Shown one piece after another: positions 1-7,253 of a stretch of DNA of 64,000 nt. Numbering within the stretch: position 1 is the stretch's first letter; each line of letters starts with the position of its first letter. Made by a program: the position numbers and the translations under genes. Source of the stretch: a virus; IMG/VR virus record IMGVR_UViG_3300046660_000385, positions 1 to 64,000 of that record. One strand, given 5' to 3'. The notes under the pieces are model-generated. The model was not told where the DNA came from and did not search any database. It worked only from the letters and a program-made list of their open reading frames with translations.

Positions 1-349
1 AGCTTTTCACCCGCACCACCAGGCCGCCCAGCTTGTGCTCGCGCGCCAGGTGCGCCAGCGTGAGAAACACCTTCCAGTCCTGGCCGCGGATCTCCTCGCC
101 GGTCATGGTGACGGCCGCGTCGTCGCCACCGAGCGTGAACAGCCGCTCGTTGTGGTAGTAGCGGCGCGGGGCGCCGCCCGTCTTGGTCGAGATCAGGGCA
201 CAGCGGGTCAGCTCGTTGGCGATCGCCCGCACCTCGTCGTGCCAGTACGGCAGCTGGACCGGGGCGAACCGTTTCAGTTCGGCCTCCATCGTCCGGGCCT
301 TGGTTTTCAGATCGAGCGCGCGCTGCTGCGGAGTGGAATCGTCCGGCAT
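1..349 (-). CDS. TrfA-family plasmid replication initiator (partial, C-terminus outside window)
   Basis: Only the first 116 codons are present; the gene runs off the left edge. After a helical N-terminus the protein has the TrfA-type block: LPYWHDEVRAIANELTR, then a basic RRYYHN segment, then TMTGEEI and a DWKVFLTLAHLARE helix, in the order seen in TrfA initiators of IncP-like broad-host-range plasmids. Such proteins bind iterons and recruit the host helicase to start plasmid replication. The ATG at 347-349 is the first plausible start; a 53-bp gap separates it from the upstream H-NS gene. Together with parAB this argues for an extrachromosomal prophage. The family call is from pattern only; the rest of the gene and any iterons lie outside the window. 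Confidence 0.75.
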   Translation of the reverse strand, partial: MPDDSTPQQRALDLKTKARTMEAELKRFAPVQLPYWHDEVRAIANELTRCALISTKTGGAPRRYYHNERLFTLGGDDAAVTMTGEEIRGQDWKVFLTLAHLAREHKLGGLVVRVKS

Positions 350-402
350 GGTCGTCCTATCGTTGTGTTGTCAGGCGGGCCAGGACGTGGCCCGGGTGTG
401 TC

Positions 403-873
403 TCAGCTGGTCTGGCGCGGATCTGGCCAGGCCGCCACCGGCCGCGCCGGGCCGGCGGACGCCATCTGGTGCACCGCGTGGCTGGCGTCCACGGCGGGCG
501 ATGCCGTCGGCGCGTAGCTGGCGGGCGCCGGCTTCTCGATCAGGAAGTCGTCCCAGTCGCGGCCGGCGATCCAGTTCGGGGTGCGGCCAGTGCCGGTCCA
601 GGTGGCGCCGCTCTCGGGGTCCCTGTACTTCGGTGCGCCCTTCGGCGTGCGGTCGCGCTTCTTCTCGGGTTTCCTCTCGCGCTTCGGCAGGCTTGGGGGC
701 GGCGGATAGCCGAGTTCCTCGGCGGTCAGGTCATAGGCGGCGATCAGGGCCTTGATGTCGGTGACGGCGGCGGCGCGGCCCTCCATCATCAGCAACGTGG
801 CTTTCTCCTGCAGCGCGCGGATCTGGCTCTGCAGCTCCTGGTAGGCCTGGTAGTTACGGTGCAGGTCGCTCAT
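403..873 (-). CDS. H-NS family nucleoid protein (first of tandem pair)
   Basis: 156 aa. The N-terminal half is a helical oligomerisation-type region. Residues about 80-112 carry the H-NS DNA-binding motif (APKYRDPESGATWTGTGRTP followed by NWIAGRDW), the betaproteobacterial version of the AT-hook-like H-NS C-terminus. A 40-residue Ala/Pro-rich tail follows, which is unusual for the family. The start overlaps the stop of the upstream paralogue by 4 bases (ATGA at 870-873), so translation is probably coupled. Such plasmid- or phage-borne H-NS proteins usually silence foreign AT-rich DNA or hide the element from host regulation; that role here is inference. Confidence 0.88.
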   Translation of the reverse strand: MSDLHRNYQAYQELQSQIRALQEKATLLMMEGRAAAVTDIKALIAAYDLTAEELGYPPPPSLPKRERKPEKKRDRTPKGAPKYRDPESGATWTGTGRTPNWIAGRDWDDFLIEKPAPASYAPTASPAVDASHAVHQMASAGPARPVAAWPDPRQTS

Positions 874-1220
874 GCTTCACCGCCAATCCGGTACTGTTCC
901 CGGTCTTTGCCCCGAATCCACATCGGAACGGTGCCCATGCCGCTCCACGTCTTGCCGGTTTCCGGGTCGCGGTATTTCGGCACGCCGGCAGTGGGGAAAC
1001 AGCGGCGCGGCTTGCCCACCGCCAGGATCTCCTCGGGCGGCAGGCCGATGCTGGCGGCGATGCGGGCGATTTTCGCGCGGGCCTCGTCGACCAGCTCGAC
1101 CCGCCGCTTGGCGATATGGTCGGCCAGCAGCTGCTGCAGCGATTCAAGGTAGGGAAGTTCGAGCGATTCGATCAAAGGGAGTACATCGGCCAGTGCGGCG
1201 GCGTGTGGAGAGCGGGTCAT
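870..1220 (-). CDS. H-NS family nucleoid protein (second of tandem pair)
   Basis: 116 aa. A helical N-terminus with coiled-coil character is followed by PKYRDPETGKTW and GMGTVPMWIRGKD, the H-NS DNA-binding loop and flank. It is a paralogue of the following gene (403-873), with which it overlaps by 4 bases. Having two H-NS genes in a row is odd and suggests heteromeric complexes or a recent duplication with divergence; they are clearly related only in the C-terminal domain. ATG start at 1218-1220. Confidence 0.88.
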   Translation of the reverse strand: MTRSPHAAALADVLPLIESLELPYLESLQQLLADHIAKRRVELVDEARAKIARIAASIGLPPEEILAVGKPRRCFPTAGVPKYRDPETGKTWSGMGTVPMWIRGKDREQYRIGGEA

Positions 1221-1239
1221 GGTTCGTGGTCAGGGTTTA

Positions 1240-1494
1240 TCAATTATTAAAATGGTCGGGCGCGCGGCCCAGATGAAAGTACAACGTGGCCGCCATCGCG
1301 GCCTGGCGCCGGGTCAGACCGGGCGGGTCCTCCTCCTCGCCGCCATAGCAGGAGCAGCGGCGTCTCTGGTGGCCGAGCGAGCCGAGCGCGGCGCGCAGGC
1401 CGCACTCGTAGTGGACCGGCTGGCCATAGGATGGGGCGCGGCGGTCGGTGTCGAGCACCTCCTCGTCGCAGCAGGGGCAGATCAGCGCGGTCAT
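1240..1494 (-). CDS. small zinc-binding protein of unknown function
   Basis: 84 aa from the ATG at 1492-1494. Cysteine and histidine pairs (CPCC near residue 6, HYEC near 28, CSC near 48) suggest one or two structural zinc sites. The middle (CGLRAALGSLGHQRRRCSC) recalls a small family common in phages and proteobacteria with no known function. An upstream in-frame start would add 20 basic residues overlapping the preceding gene, so the inner ATG with the 4-base overlap is preferred. Confidence 0.7.
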   Translation of the reverse strand: MTALICPCCDEEVLDTDRRAPSYGQPVHYECGLRAALGSLGHQRRRCSCYGGEEEDPPGLTRRQAAMAATLYFHLGRAPDHFNN

Positions 1495-1757
1495 GGTGCG
1501 GGCACCACCTTGAAGCCGATGGTGGCGATGGCGACCTTTGGCCTGGCGTCCCATTCGATGAAGTACATCGCGGCGCCGTTCTGGATCTCGGGGTGCGACA
1601 TGCTGCCCAGCACGGTGCCGAGCGCGCCATCCGGGTGGGCATCGCCCTCCTCGGAGTTGGCCTTCATGATGCGGGTGCCGTTGGCCAGCGCGCCGGGGGC
1701 CTGGTCGCGCGTGAACGCGCCGTGGTAGCCGGGGTACTTGCGGAACGGGTCTGTCAT
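1491..1757 (-). CDS. conserved hypothetical protein
   Basis: 88 aa, ATG at 1755-1757. The part from GTRIMKANSEEGDAHPDG to GTVLGS and the following YFIEWD resembles a small SH3-like family (G-T-x-V/I-x-K, GDAHPDGxxGTVLGS, YFVEW) found in phages and bacterial islands. No function is known. It overlaps both neighbours by 4 bases, in one co-translated string. Confidence 0.72.
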   Translation of the reverse strand: MTDPFRKYPGYHGAFTRDQAPGALANGTRIMKANSEEGDAHPDGALGTVLGSMSHPEIQNGAAMYFIEWDARPKVAIATIGFKVVPAP

Positions 1758-2443
1758 GATGGCTCCTCGTCGTCGGCGAAGTGCGCGCGCATCCGCTCGA
1801 TCTCGGCCCGCTCGGCGTTGCTCAGCTGCAGCCCGGCCGCGGCGCCCAGCGCGTCCTCGAAGTTTCGCCAGTCGCGCGCCAGCACCATCGTGCTTGCGCC
1901 CGACCCCATGAAGTGCAGGATCGTGGCCTCGTCCGGGATCGGCGCGCCGGCCAGCTCCTCCTGGGCCTCGAACATCGCCCACCATAACGAGATCGGCGAG
2001 GCCGCCTTGCGCAGCGCGGCCAGGGTTCGCTGGGTCAGCAGCAGGTCCGATTCGAGCGGCAGCGGGATCAGGCACTCGCCGACCTGTACAGCCGACGGCA
2101 GCGCGGGCAGGCGGTTGTCCTCGAAGTAGAAGTCGAGGGCCGTGCCCAGCGCGTCAGCGGCCATTGCGATCGCATCGTCCAGCGTCTCGCCCTGCGTGAG
2201 CGCTTCGGGCACGTCGCGGAACTGCACAATCCAGGCGCCGCCCTCGCCCTGCGTGAAGCTGGCCGGGTAGGCGGTGCGCCTTGGTGCGGTCATGTCCTCG
2301 GGCCAGGCGTCCTGCTTCTGGCGCCAGGCCGAGCCTTGGTAGAACGCGTTCATGACGTCGGTCTGGATGCACTCGCGGTCGTCGTCCTCGTAGCTCTTGG
2401 CGTACTCGGTGGCGGCGTCGATCAGTTCATGGGTATCGCTCAT
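1754..2443 (-). CDS. HicB-like antitoxin-fold protein
   Basis: 229 aa. Residues about 57-127 have the HicB partial-RNase-H fold pattern: YPASFTQGEGGAWIVQF, then DVPEALTQGETLDDAIAMA, then ALDFYFEDNRLPALPS. In HicAB modules this domain neutralises the HicA mRNA interferase. No HicA (a small double-stranded-RBD-like protein with a catalytic His) is seen next to it. The long N- and C-terminal extensions are also atypical. The start at 2441-2443 overlaps the upstream stop by 4 bases; a later start near residue 31 is possible. It may be an orphan regulator or an anti-toxin decoy. Confidence 0.7.
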   Translation of the reverse strand: MSDTHELIDAATEYAKSYEDDDRECIQTDVMNAFYQGSAWRQKQDAWPEDMTAPRRTAYPASFTQGEGGAWIVQFRDVPEALTQGETLDDAIAMAADALGTALDFYFEDNRLPALPSAVQVGECLIPLPLESDLLLTQRTLAALRKAASPISLWWAMFEAQEELAGAPIPDEATILHFMGSGASTMVLARDWRNFEDALGAAAGLQLSNAERAEIERMRAHFADDEEPS

Positions 2444-2664
2444 ATCCAGGTCTCCATAATGGATGGGAGGTCGCCGGGCTGGCGCACCACACGGTGCAGG
2501 CCACGCGGCAGTTGTTCGCGCACGCCGTCCAGGGTCTCTCCGGTCAGGACGTCGTCGGTCGTGACGAGCCGGCCGCCGGGCTGGACCTCGAAGCGGCGCG
2601 CTACGAAGTGTTTGGGGTAGTCGACTGGCCGGTTGTAGACGGTCCAGAGGGTGAACAGCTTCAA
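2440..2664 (-). CDS. hypothetical protein
   Basis: 74 aa, beginning MKLFTLWTVYNRPVDYP. No membrane segment or recognised domain; predicted mixed alpha/beta. It overlaps its neighbours by 4 bases on both sides, which supports a real coding unit of the leftward operon. Confidence 0.65.
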   Translation of the reverse strand: MKLFTLWTVYNRPVDYPKHFVARRFEVQPGGRLVTTDDVLTGETLDGVREQLPRGLHRVVRQPGDLPSIMETWI

Positions 2665-2921
2665 TGCAGGCCTCCATCCGGGGCCGGCTTGACCGTGACG
2701 TCGGACACCTCGCCACCAAATCCGGTGGCGAAGCGGTTCAGGGCCTGCTCGGCCAGCGCCTCGAACTCGCCGTCGCCGCGTGCATGGGAATGTTCCACGA
2801 AGCCGCGCGCGATCTGGCCGAACAGGTGCAAGCCTTCGCTGGGCGAGACTTTCAGCTCCTTCGCCAGGTCGGCCACCCGGCGCACGAACTCGTCGTACTT
2901 CTTGATGTCCTTGTCCGCCAT
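2661..2921 (-). CDS. hypothetical helical protein
   Basis: 86 aa, helical, with a central segment LKVSPSEGLHLFGQIARGFVEH. The same length and helix pattern (amphipathic helix, loop, Phe-Gly-rich helix) recurs in the gene at 3264-3587, so the three consecutive genes 2661-3587 may be distant paralogues. The stop overlaps the next start. Confidence 0.65.
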   Translation of the reverse strand: MADKDIKKYDEFVRRVADLAKELKVSPSEGLHLFGQIARGFVEHSHARGDGEFEALAEQALNRFATGFGGEVSDVTVKPAPDGGLH

Positions 2922-3256
2922 CAGTGCACCGGCCCGGTCGGGGTCAGAGGCGAGCCATCCGGGTTCTTGCCCTGCTCGGCCAGCCAGTCGTTCATTTCCG
3001 CCTCGGTCTTGAAGCGCTTGCCGACCACGTTGGCGGCCAGCGCGTGCTCGATGATCTCGCGCAGGTCCTCGACCACTTCGTCCTCGTTATCGTGCAGCAT
3101 CATGCCGACACCCTTGAGCGCAACGATCGCGGAAAACACCAGGTCCGGGTAGTGCAGGCCGTGCTGCTCCTGCTCTTTCAGGGCCTCCATGTACGCGCCG
3201 GTCAGCTCGCCGGCGAGTTCGGCGATGTTCTGTTTCGTGAATTTTTTCTTGGTCAT
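2921..3256 (-). CDS. hypothetical helical protein
   Basis: 111 aa, acidic and helical, with a Lys-rich first ten residues (MTKKKFTKQN). The segment FSAIVALKGVGMMLHDNEDEVVEDL resembles the equivalent regions of the flanking genes. The one-base overlap with the next start at 2921 supports coding. No function recognised. Confidence 0.65.
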   Translation of the reverse strand: MTKKKFTKQNIAELAGELTGAYMEALKEQEQHGLHYPDLVFSAIVALKGVGMMLHDNEDEVVEDLREIIEHALAANVVGKRFKTEAEMNDWLAEQGKNPDGSPLTPTGPVH

Positions 3257-3263
3257 GTGGTCC

Positions 3264-3587
3264 TCACTGCAGGGGTTTGTCGTCGTGCTGACGCTCGAAC
3301 TGGGCTTTTACCTGCTCGGCCATCTCGCCCTTCATCTCGACGAAGCCGCCCTTCACGCCCAGGCCGACGGTGAAGCCCTTCATCGCCTCGAGCACGAGGT
3401 CGTTGCGGTCGCCGCCCAGCTCCTCGACCTCGTAGTCGATGATGCTGCGGCCGAAGAAGCCGAACAGGCTAAACGCCATGCCCGGCTGGATCTGGTGCTT
3501 CTGCATCAGGTCGGCCACGCCGTCGAGGAACGCCTTTGCGGCCACGGCCTCGTCGTCGGTGCTGCGTTCTTTCTTCTTATTCGTCAT
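3264..3587 (-). CDS. hypothetical helical protein
   Basis: 107 aa starting MTNKKKERS. The segment PGMAFSLFGFFGRSIIDYEVEEL resembles the segment SEGLHLFGQIARGFVEH in the gene at 2661-2921. It is separated from the next gene by 7 bases and overlaps the previous one (3577-4014) by 11. No function recognised. Confidence 0.65.
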   Translation of the reverse strand: MTNKKKERSTDDEAVAAKAFLDGVADLMQKHQIQPGMAFSLFGFFGRSIIDYEVEELGGDRNDLVLEAMKGFTVGLGVKGGFVEMKGEMAEQVKAQFERQHDDKPLQ

Positions 3588-4014
3588 CGTTGTATTTTCC
3601 TTGTTTGATGAGGCGCCACGGCGGCAGGCGCCAGAGCGTGCACACCAGCACGCCGAGCAGGTTGAACGCGGCCAGCCAGTGTTGGCCCCGGTCGAGGGCG
3701 TCGATCATCCACCAGGCGTTGTTGACGCCGACGATCCACTGCAGGATTAGCCAGAACATCGGCCGGCCCGGCAGGACCGGATTGCGGCGCACCGCTGGCG
3801 GCAGCGGCCGGTGCTCCTCGCCGCGCAGGCGCGCGATCTCCCCCAGGATCGCGTCGGCCTGGTACAGCAGGCGCTTGCCCTTCCTGTGTTCGATCATGGT
3901 GAATATCGGGAAGCGGCCGGGCGCGTAGATCCGGTCCAGCTCGCGCATCATCGGGTCGAGCACGCCCATCAGGTAGGCCACGCGGCGCTCGCGTTCGAGG
4001 TCGTGCGGCGTCAT
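3577..4014 (-). CDS. small membrane protein
   Basis: 145 aa from the ATG at 4012-4014. The N-terminal 80 residues are charged and helical. The C-terminal part has two hydrophobic stretches (MFWLILQWIVGVNNAWWMI and WLAAFNLLGVLVCTLW), which makes a two-helix membrane hairpin with a cytoplasmic N-terminus likely. It overlaps its upstream neighbour by 4 bases. It could be a holin-like or accessory membrane protein, but its place in the early leftward operon argues against a lysis role. Confidence 0.68.
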   Translation of the reverse strand: MTPHDLERERRVAYLMGVLDPMMRELDRIYAPGRFPIFTMIEHRKGKRLLYQADAILGEIARLRGEEHRPLPPAVRRNPVLPGRPMFWLILQWIVGVNNAWWMIDALDRGQHWLAAFNLLGVLVCTLWRLPPWRLIKQGKYNDDE

Positions 4015-4160
4015 GCCTTCCTCCGCGCCAGGTCCTCGGTCAGCGCCTCGATGACCAGCTGGCCCAGGCTGATGCCGCGGATGCGCGCCACGCAGGCCAG
4101 CTTGCAGATCGTCGGCCACGGCAGCGTGACGGTCCAGTCGATGTCGGGTTCGCGGATCAT
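4011..4160 (-). CDS. very small ribbon-helix-helix-like protein
   Basis: 49 aa, with 4-base overlaps at both ends. The pattern is one beta strand (DWTVTLPW), a helix (TICKLACVARIRG) and a second helix (SLGQLVIEALTEDLAR), as in Arc/CopG-type ribbon-helix-helix DNA-binding proteins. The length and the S-x-x-x-L-V-x-E-A-L pattern fit. It may be a local repressor of this operon; family assignment is by pattern only. Confidence 0.62.
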   Translation of the reverse strand: MIREPDIDWTVTLPWPTICKLACVARIRGISLGQLVIEALTEDLARRKA

Positions 4161-4528
4161 GCCAGGGTTCCCAGCTTGGCGATGCCGACGAAGATGTCCG
4201 GCGGGCGCGGGATCTCGATCTCGAGCGGACGCCACAGGTGCAGGCAGTTCGGGTGGTTGGAAATCCATGACGAGCGCGGGACGTGCAGCTGCATCACGCA
4301 ATCCTCCGGGTCCCAGAACAATTCTTTGACGGCGCACATCTCGTCCCAGAGTGGCGGGCGATCCTGGCGCGAGACGGAGACGTGTTCCCAGCCCAGCTGG
4401 TCCGAGCAGATCACGCGCAGGGTCTGGTTGCGCGCGAGCTTGACCATGAACAGGCCGTTGTTGCCGGCCTCCTTGGTGGTGCCGTAGATGCCGCTGGTGA
4501 CGCGAAAACGTTCGGGGACTTTGAGCAT
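4157..4528 (-). CDS. DUF7694-type phage protein
   Basis: 123 aa from the ATG at 4526-4528. Conserved blocks WEHVSVSRQDRPPLWDEMC, LFWDPEDCVMQLH and NHPNCLHLWRP match a small family widespread in phages, whose function is unknown. A GTG ten codons upstream also opens the frame but lacks a Shine-Dalgarno. The gene follows the 102-bp AT-rich gap downstream of parB, so it may have its own promoter there. Confidence 0.78.
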   Translation of the reverse strand: MLKVPERFRVTSGIYGTTKEAGNNGLFMVKLARNQTLRVICSDQLGWEHVSVSRQDRPPLWDEMCAVKELFWDPEDCVMQLHVPRSSWISNHPNCLHLWRPLEIEIPRPPDIFVGIAKLGTLA

Positions 4529-4630
4529 TGGGGTGTCGGTAAGAAAGGGAACACACACTATTATTATTGAGCGGTATCAATGGCCGCAAGGGTTTTTATG
4601 TGTCTTGTGTGGCGTGAGAATGTGTGATTT

Positions 4631-5548
4631 TTACCGTGTTTTCAAGAGCTTAGGCAGGTTCTCCTCGACCAGCCGGTGCAGTGCGTCGTAGTCGATATTG
4701 CCGGACACGCGCGCGCCCTCGGCCGTGTACACCAGGCGCACGCCGCCGCCCAGTTCGATGTCCTTTTTCGGCTTGTCGGCGCGCGGGTTGGCCCGCTCCT
4801 CGATCCACGCCGGTACGCTGGCCTGGGTCAGCTTGCCCTTGGCGAGCAGGTCGAGCGCGTCGAGTACCAGCAGCTCGTGCTGCGGACAGTAGGCCTTGAA
4901 CTTCTTGGCCAGGTTGTAGCCGACGATCGTGGGGTGGTCGTCGAGCAGCTGCTGGGCGGCCAGCGGCAGCACGGCGAAGCCGTCCAGCGCCGGGATCACG
5001 GTGCGGTCAACGTTCAGCAGGCGCCCCAGCTCGGTCGCGCTGGTGGCGGCGCCGATCCGGCGCAGCATCTGCGCGTGCTTGTACAGTTCCCAGTCGCCCA
5101 GGTTCCTGCGGTGGGTATTCTCGGTCGTCAGTGCCCTGGCCGCCTCGGCGTCGGACATGGGGCGCACGAACGCGGGGATCTCGTGCCGGCCCAGGTGGGC
5201 GTACGCCTGCAGCCGATGGTGGCCGGCGATCAGCTCGTAGCGGGGTTGGGGGGGTGTGATACTATCACACCCCTCCTGCGGCAAGGCCGCCAGCGGGCGC
5301 ACGATGATCGGGTCGTGCAGGCCCTCGATACGGATGCTCTCGGCCAGCGCTTCTATATAGGCCTGGTCGGCCCGGCCGCGGCTCTGGTAGGCCGACACCG
5401 CGATGTAGTGCAGCTTGAGCATCTGCGGCGGCGCAGTGTCCTGGCCCATCCTGCCGATGATGGTGGTGGCGACGTCGGCCTGCATCTGTTCGCGTGGCCG
5501 GCGCTCGGCCGCGCCCGCCATCAGTTCGCGTTCCTGCTTACTCGGCAT
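4631..5548 (-). CDS. parB: ParB-family partition protein
   Basis: 305 aa. The N-terminal ParB/sulfiredoxin-like CTPase domain is clear: the strand around IIVRPL at 81-86, ELIAGHHR at 105-112 (box II, GHHR replacing GERR) and TENTHRRNL at 142-150 (box III). A helix-turn-helix follows at about 165-190 (SATELGRLLNVDRTVIPAL), then a C-terminal dimerisation region. Residues 93-100 sit in the usual variable loop and are encoded by a perfect 23-bp palindrome that recurs at 7254 (see that entry). The start overlaps the end of parA by 11 bases, as in most parAB operons. It probably binds a parS site and recruits ParA for plasmid segregation. Confidence 0.9.
   Translation of the reverse strand: MPSKQERELMAGAAERRPREQMQADVATTIIGRMGQDTAPPQMLKLHYIAVSAYQSRGRADQAYIEALAESIRIEGLHDPIIVRPLAALPQEGCDSITPPQPRYELIAGHHRLQAYAHLGRHEIPAFVRPMSDAEAARALTTENTHRRNLGDWELYKHAQMLRRIGAATSATELGRLLNVDRTVIPALDGFAVLPLAAQQLLDDHPTIVGYNLAKKFKAYCPQHELLVLDALDLLAKGKLTQASVPAWIEERANPRADKPKKDIELGGGVRLVYTAEGARVSGNIDYDALHRLVEENLPKLLKTR
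5251..5273. repeat. 23-bp perfect palindrome inside parB, candidate parS/operator (copy 1)
   Basis: Arms GGGGTGTGATA and TATCACACCCC around a central C. An identical 23-bp copy lies at 7254-7276. Two perfect copies within 2 kb, both near parAB, are far beyond chance. The natural reading is a ParB (or other HTH protein) binding site. Here it is placed in-frame in the variable loop of the ParB CTPase domain. Confidence 0.75.
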
Positions 5549-6350
5549 GGGCCAGCTCCTCCTCCACGTTCTTGCGGGCCAGCCCCAGCTTGTCCATCAG
5601 CTCGCGCATCAGGCGCACCGTCACGCGCGAGACCGTATGGTCCTTGTCGTACTGCATGATGGTCTTGCCGACCAGCTGGGCCTTCTTGACGTCGGTCGAT
5701 TCCGGCAGCGCGGTCTCGAACACGCTCTCGAACGAGGCCTTCACCTCGTTGGCGACGATCCGGCATACCTGCTTGCGGCCGTCGTGCTTGGTGAGCACGG
5801 CGCCGCCAAAGGTCAGTTTCGGGTTGGCGGTCTTGGCCTGGTGGATGAAGTCGAGCACGTCGTCAGCGCCGATCAGCGACAGCTTGGAGCCGGATTCGAC
5901 CGGCACGATCACCATGTCGGCGGCCGCCAGCGCGTTCGCGCTGAGCAGGCCCAGCGACGGCGGGCAGTCGATCAGGATCACGTCGTAGCCGTCGGCAATC
6001 CGCGACAGCTTCTCGGCCAGCAGGCGCGTGGCGATGAACGGGTTGGCGGCCAGCACCTCGCGTTCCAGGTTCGCCAGTTTCAGGGTCGCGCCGAGCAGGT
6101 GCACGCCGGGGATGCGGGTCTCGGTGATGATCGCCTCGGAGATCGTCGACTGGCCGGCCAGCACGCGCTCGATCGGCCGGGACGGCAGCTCCGCGAAGCT
6201 GTAGATCAGCGCGGTCGCGTGGGCCTGGGGATCGAAGTCGACGACCAGCACACTCAGGCCTTCGCGCGCCAGGGCGTCCGCGCCCGAGGTGCAGAGGAAG
6301 GTTTTGTTGACGCCGCCCTTGTGGTTGACGACCGCTACAATTTTCGCCAT
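5538..6350 (-). CDS. parA: ParA-family partition ATPase
   Basis: 270 aa. Deviant Walker A HKGGVNKT at 10-17 (signature Lys 11 and Lys 16; the usual Gly before the second Lys is Asn, as some plasmid ParAs tolerate), Walker A' VVDFDPQA near 36-43 and Walker B VILIDCPPSLG near 124-134. No N-terminal HTH, so it is the short (type Ib/chromosomal-like) form. It starts at 6348-6350 behind its own promoter region and after the terminator at 6423-6455, and is coupled to parB by an 11-base overlap. It drives segregation of the plasmid prophage. Confidence 0.93.
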   Translation of the reverse strand: MAKIVAVVNHKGGVNKTFLCTSGADALAREGLSVLVVDFDPQAHATALIYSFAELPSRPIERVLAGQSTISEAIITETRIPGVHLLGATLKLANLEREVLAANPFIATRLLAEKLSRIADGYDVILIDCPPSLGLLSANALAAADMVIVPVESGSKLSLIGADDVLDFIHQAKTANPKLTFGGAVLTKHDGRKQVCRIVANEVKASFESVFETALPESTDVKKAQLVGKTIMQYDKDHTVSRVTVRLMRELMDKLGLARKNVEEELAHAE

Positions 6351-6380
6351 GTCAGTAGTGCCTGGTTATTAGAAAGAGGA

Positions 6381-6406
6381 AATTATCTCATGCAGGAGCG
6401 ATAATT
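6381..6406 (-). promoter_or_regulatory. parAB promoter/operator region
   Basis: The 146-bp gap before parA is AT-rich. An inverted repeat AATTATC (6381-6387) and GATAATT (6400-6406) with a 12-bp spacer overlaps a minus-strand GATAAT that could serve as -10; the -35 (TGGTAA) is weak. An operator for ParA/ParB autoregulation is plausible. Inference from sequence only. Confidence 0.45.
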
Positions 6407-6422
6407 ACCACTAAGACAGGGC

Positions 6423-6455
6423 AAAAAAAAAGCCCCGCTGAATAAGCAGCGGGGC
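6423..6455 (-). terminator. rho-independent terminator of the leftward operon
   Basis: On the minus strand, GCCCCGCTG, a 6-base loop, CAGCGGGGC and nine T. A textbook terminator directly after the gene at 6497. It separates the leftward early operon from parAB, so parAB can be expressed independently. Confidence 0.92.
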
Positions 6456-6496
6456 AGGGTATGTTGGTCTGTCCACGGACCAGCAACGATTCTACC

Positions 6497-7129
6497 TCAT
6501 GCGGCGCTGGCCAGGTACATCGCGGTCAGCGCATCGCGCAGTGCGTCGACGTCGCCGTTGACCAACAGCGGTTCCTGGCCGATGCCGCGCAGGATCTGCA
6601 CGGTCTTGCCGTTGGCGCGGCGGGTCATGACGATCACCTTGTGGTAGGCGCGCAGCGATTCGAGCGCCTTCATCGAGTCGGCCGCGTCCAGCAGCAGCAG
6701 CTTGAACTCCTTGCCGAACTCGTTCTCGATCATGCGGTGGTGGATCTGCGGCAGCGCGATCACGGCCACGCGGCGGCGGAACGCCAGCGGCTCATTGCCG
6801 GCCGGGGCCGGCGCACGCTGCACCGGCGGCACCAGCTGCACCGCCGGCGCGGGCGCCTCGACCGGCGCCGCCAGCGGCGCGGGCGCCGGTGCGGGTGCTT
6901 CCTCCCCGCGCAGGCCGGCCAGCCAGCCCGGATACCCGCCGAGGCGCCACAGATCCCACTTGCCGATCAGGGCGGCCATCGCGCCGTCGGCGTCGGTGAT
7001 CCCCTGCTGGGTCATGAAGTCCTTGATGTCCTTGCGCAGCGCCAGGCCGTAGTCGGCCCACTCGGCTTCTTCCTGGCTACGGTGCACCTGGCCGTCATCG
7101 GACACGTATGCGGTAATCGCCTTTGCCAA
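6497..7129 (-). CDS. hypothetical protein with Pro/Ala linker
   Basis: About 210 aa. A helical N-terminal domain (to about residue 75) and a C-terminal alpha/beta domain (RRRVAVIALPQIHHRMIENEF onward) are joined by an Ala-Pro-rich linker. I prefer the TTG at 7127-7129 because AGGAGA lies 6 bases upstream; an ATG at 7142-7144, which overlaps that Shine-Dalgarno, would add five residues. The gene has its own promoter-like sequence and the second 23-bp palindrome upstream, and ends at the strong terminator. Its place next to parA hints at a maintenance role. No family recognised. Confidence 0.72.
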   Translation of the reverse strand: MAKAITAYVSDDGQVHRSQEEAEWADYGLALRKDIKDFMTQQGITDADGAMAALIGKWDLWRLGGYPGWLAGLRGEEAPAPAPAPLAAPVEAPAPAVQLVPPVQRAPAPAGNEPLAFRRRVAVIALPQIHHRMIENEFGKEFKLLLLDAADSMKALESLRAYHKVIVMTRRANGKTVQILRGIGQEPLLVNGDVDALRDALTAMYLASAA

Positions 7130-7206
7130 AACGTCTCTCCTCATGCGGGATGGTCGTCGCGCCAGCCCTGCCCGCTCCCGGCCTGGTGCGTTTTCATTGC
7201 GGCGAA

Positions 7207-7235
7207 AACATACTCGCAGGACCATAGTATTGCAA
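7207..7235 (-). promoter_or_regulatory. minus-strand promoter upstream of the 6497-7129 gene
   Basis: TTGCAA (7230-7235), 17-bp spacer, TATGTT (7207-7212). The 23-bp palindrome at 7254-7276 lies 18 bp upstream of the -35, where a bound regulator could touch RNA polymerase. It sits in the 156-bp gap before the gene at 6497-7129. Confidence 0.5.
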
Positions 7236-7253
7236 CTTTGGAACTTTGTGGAG

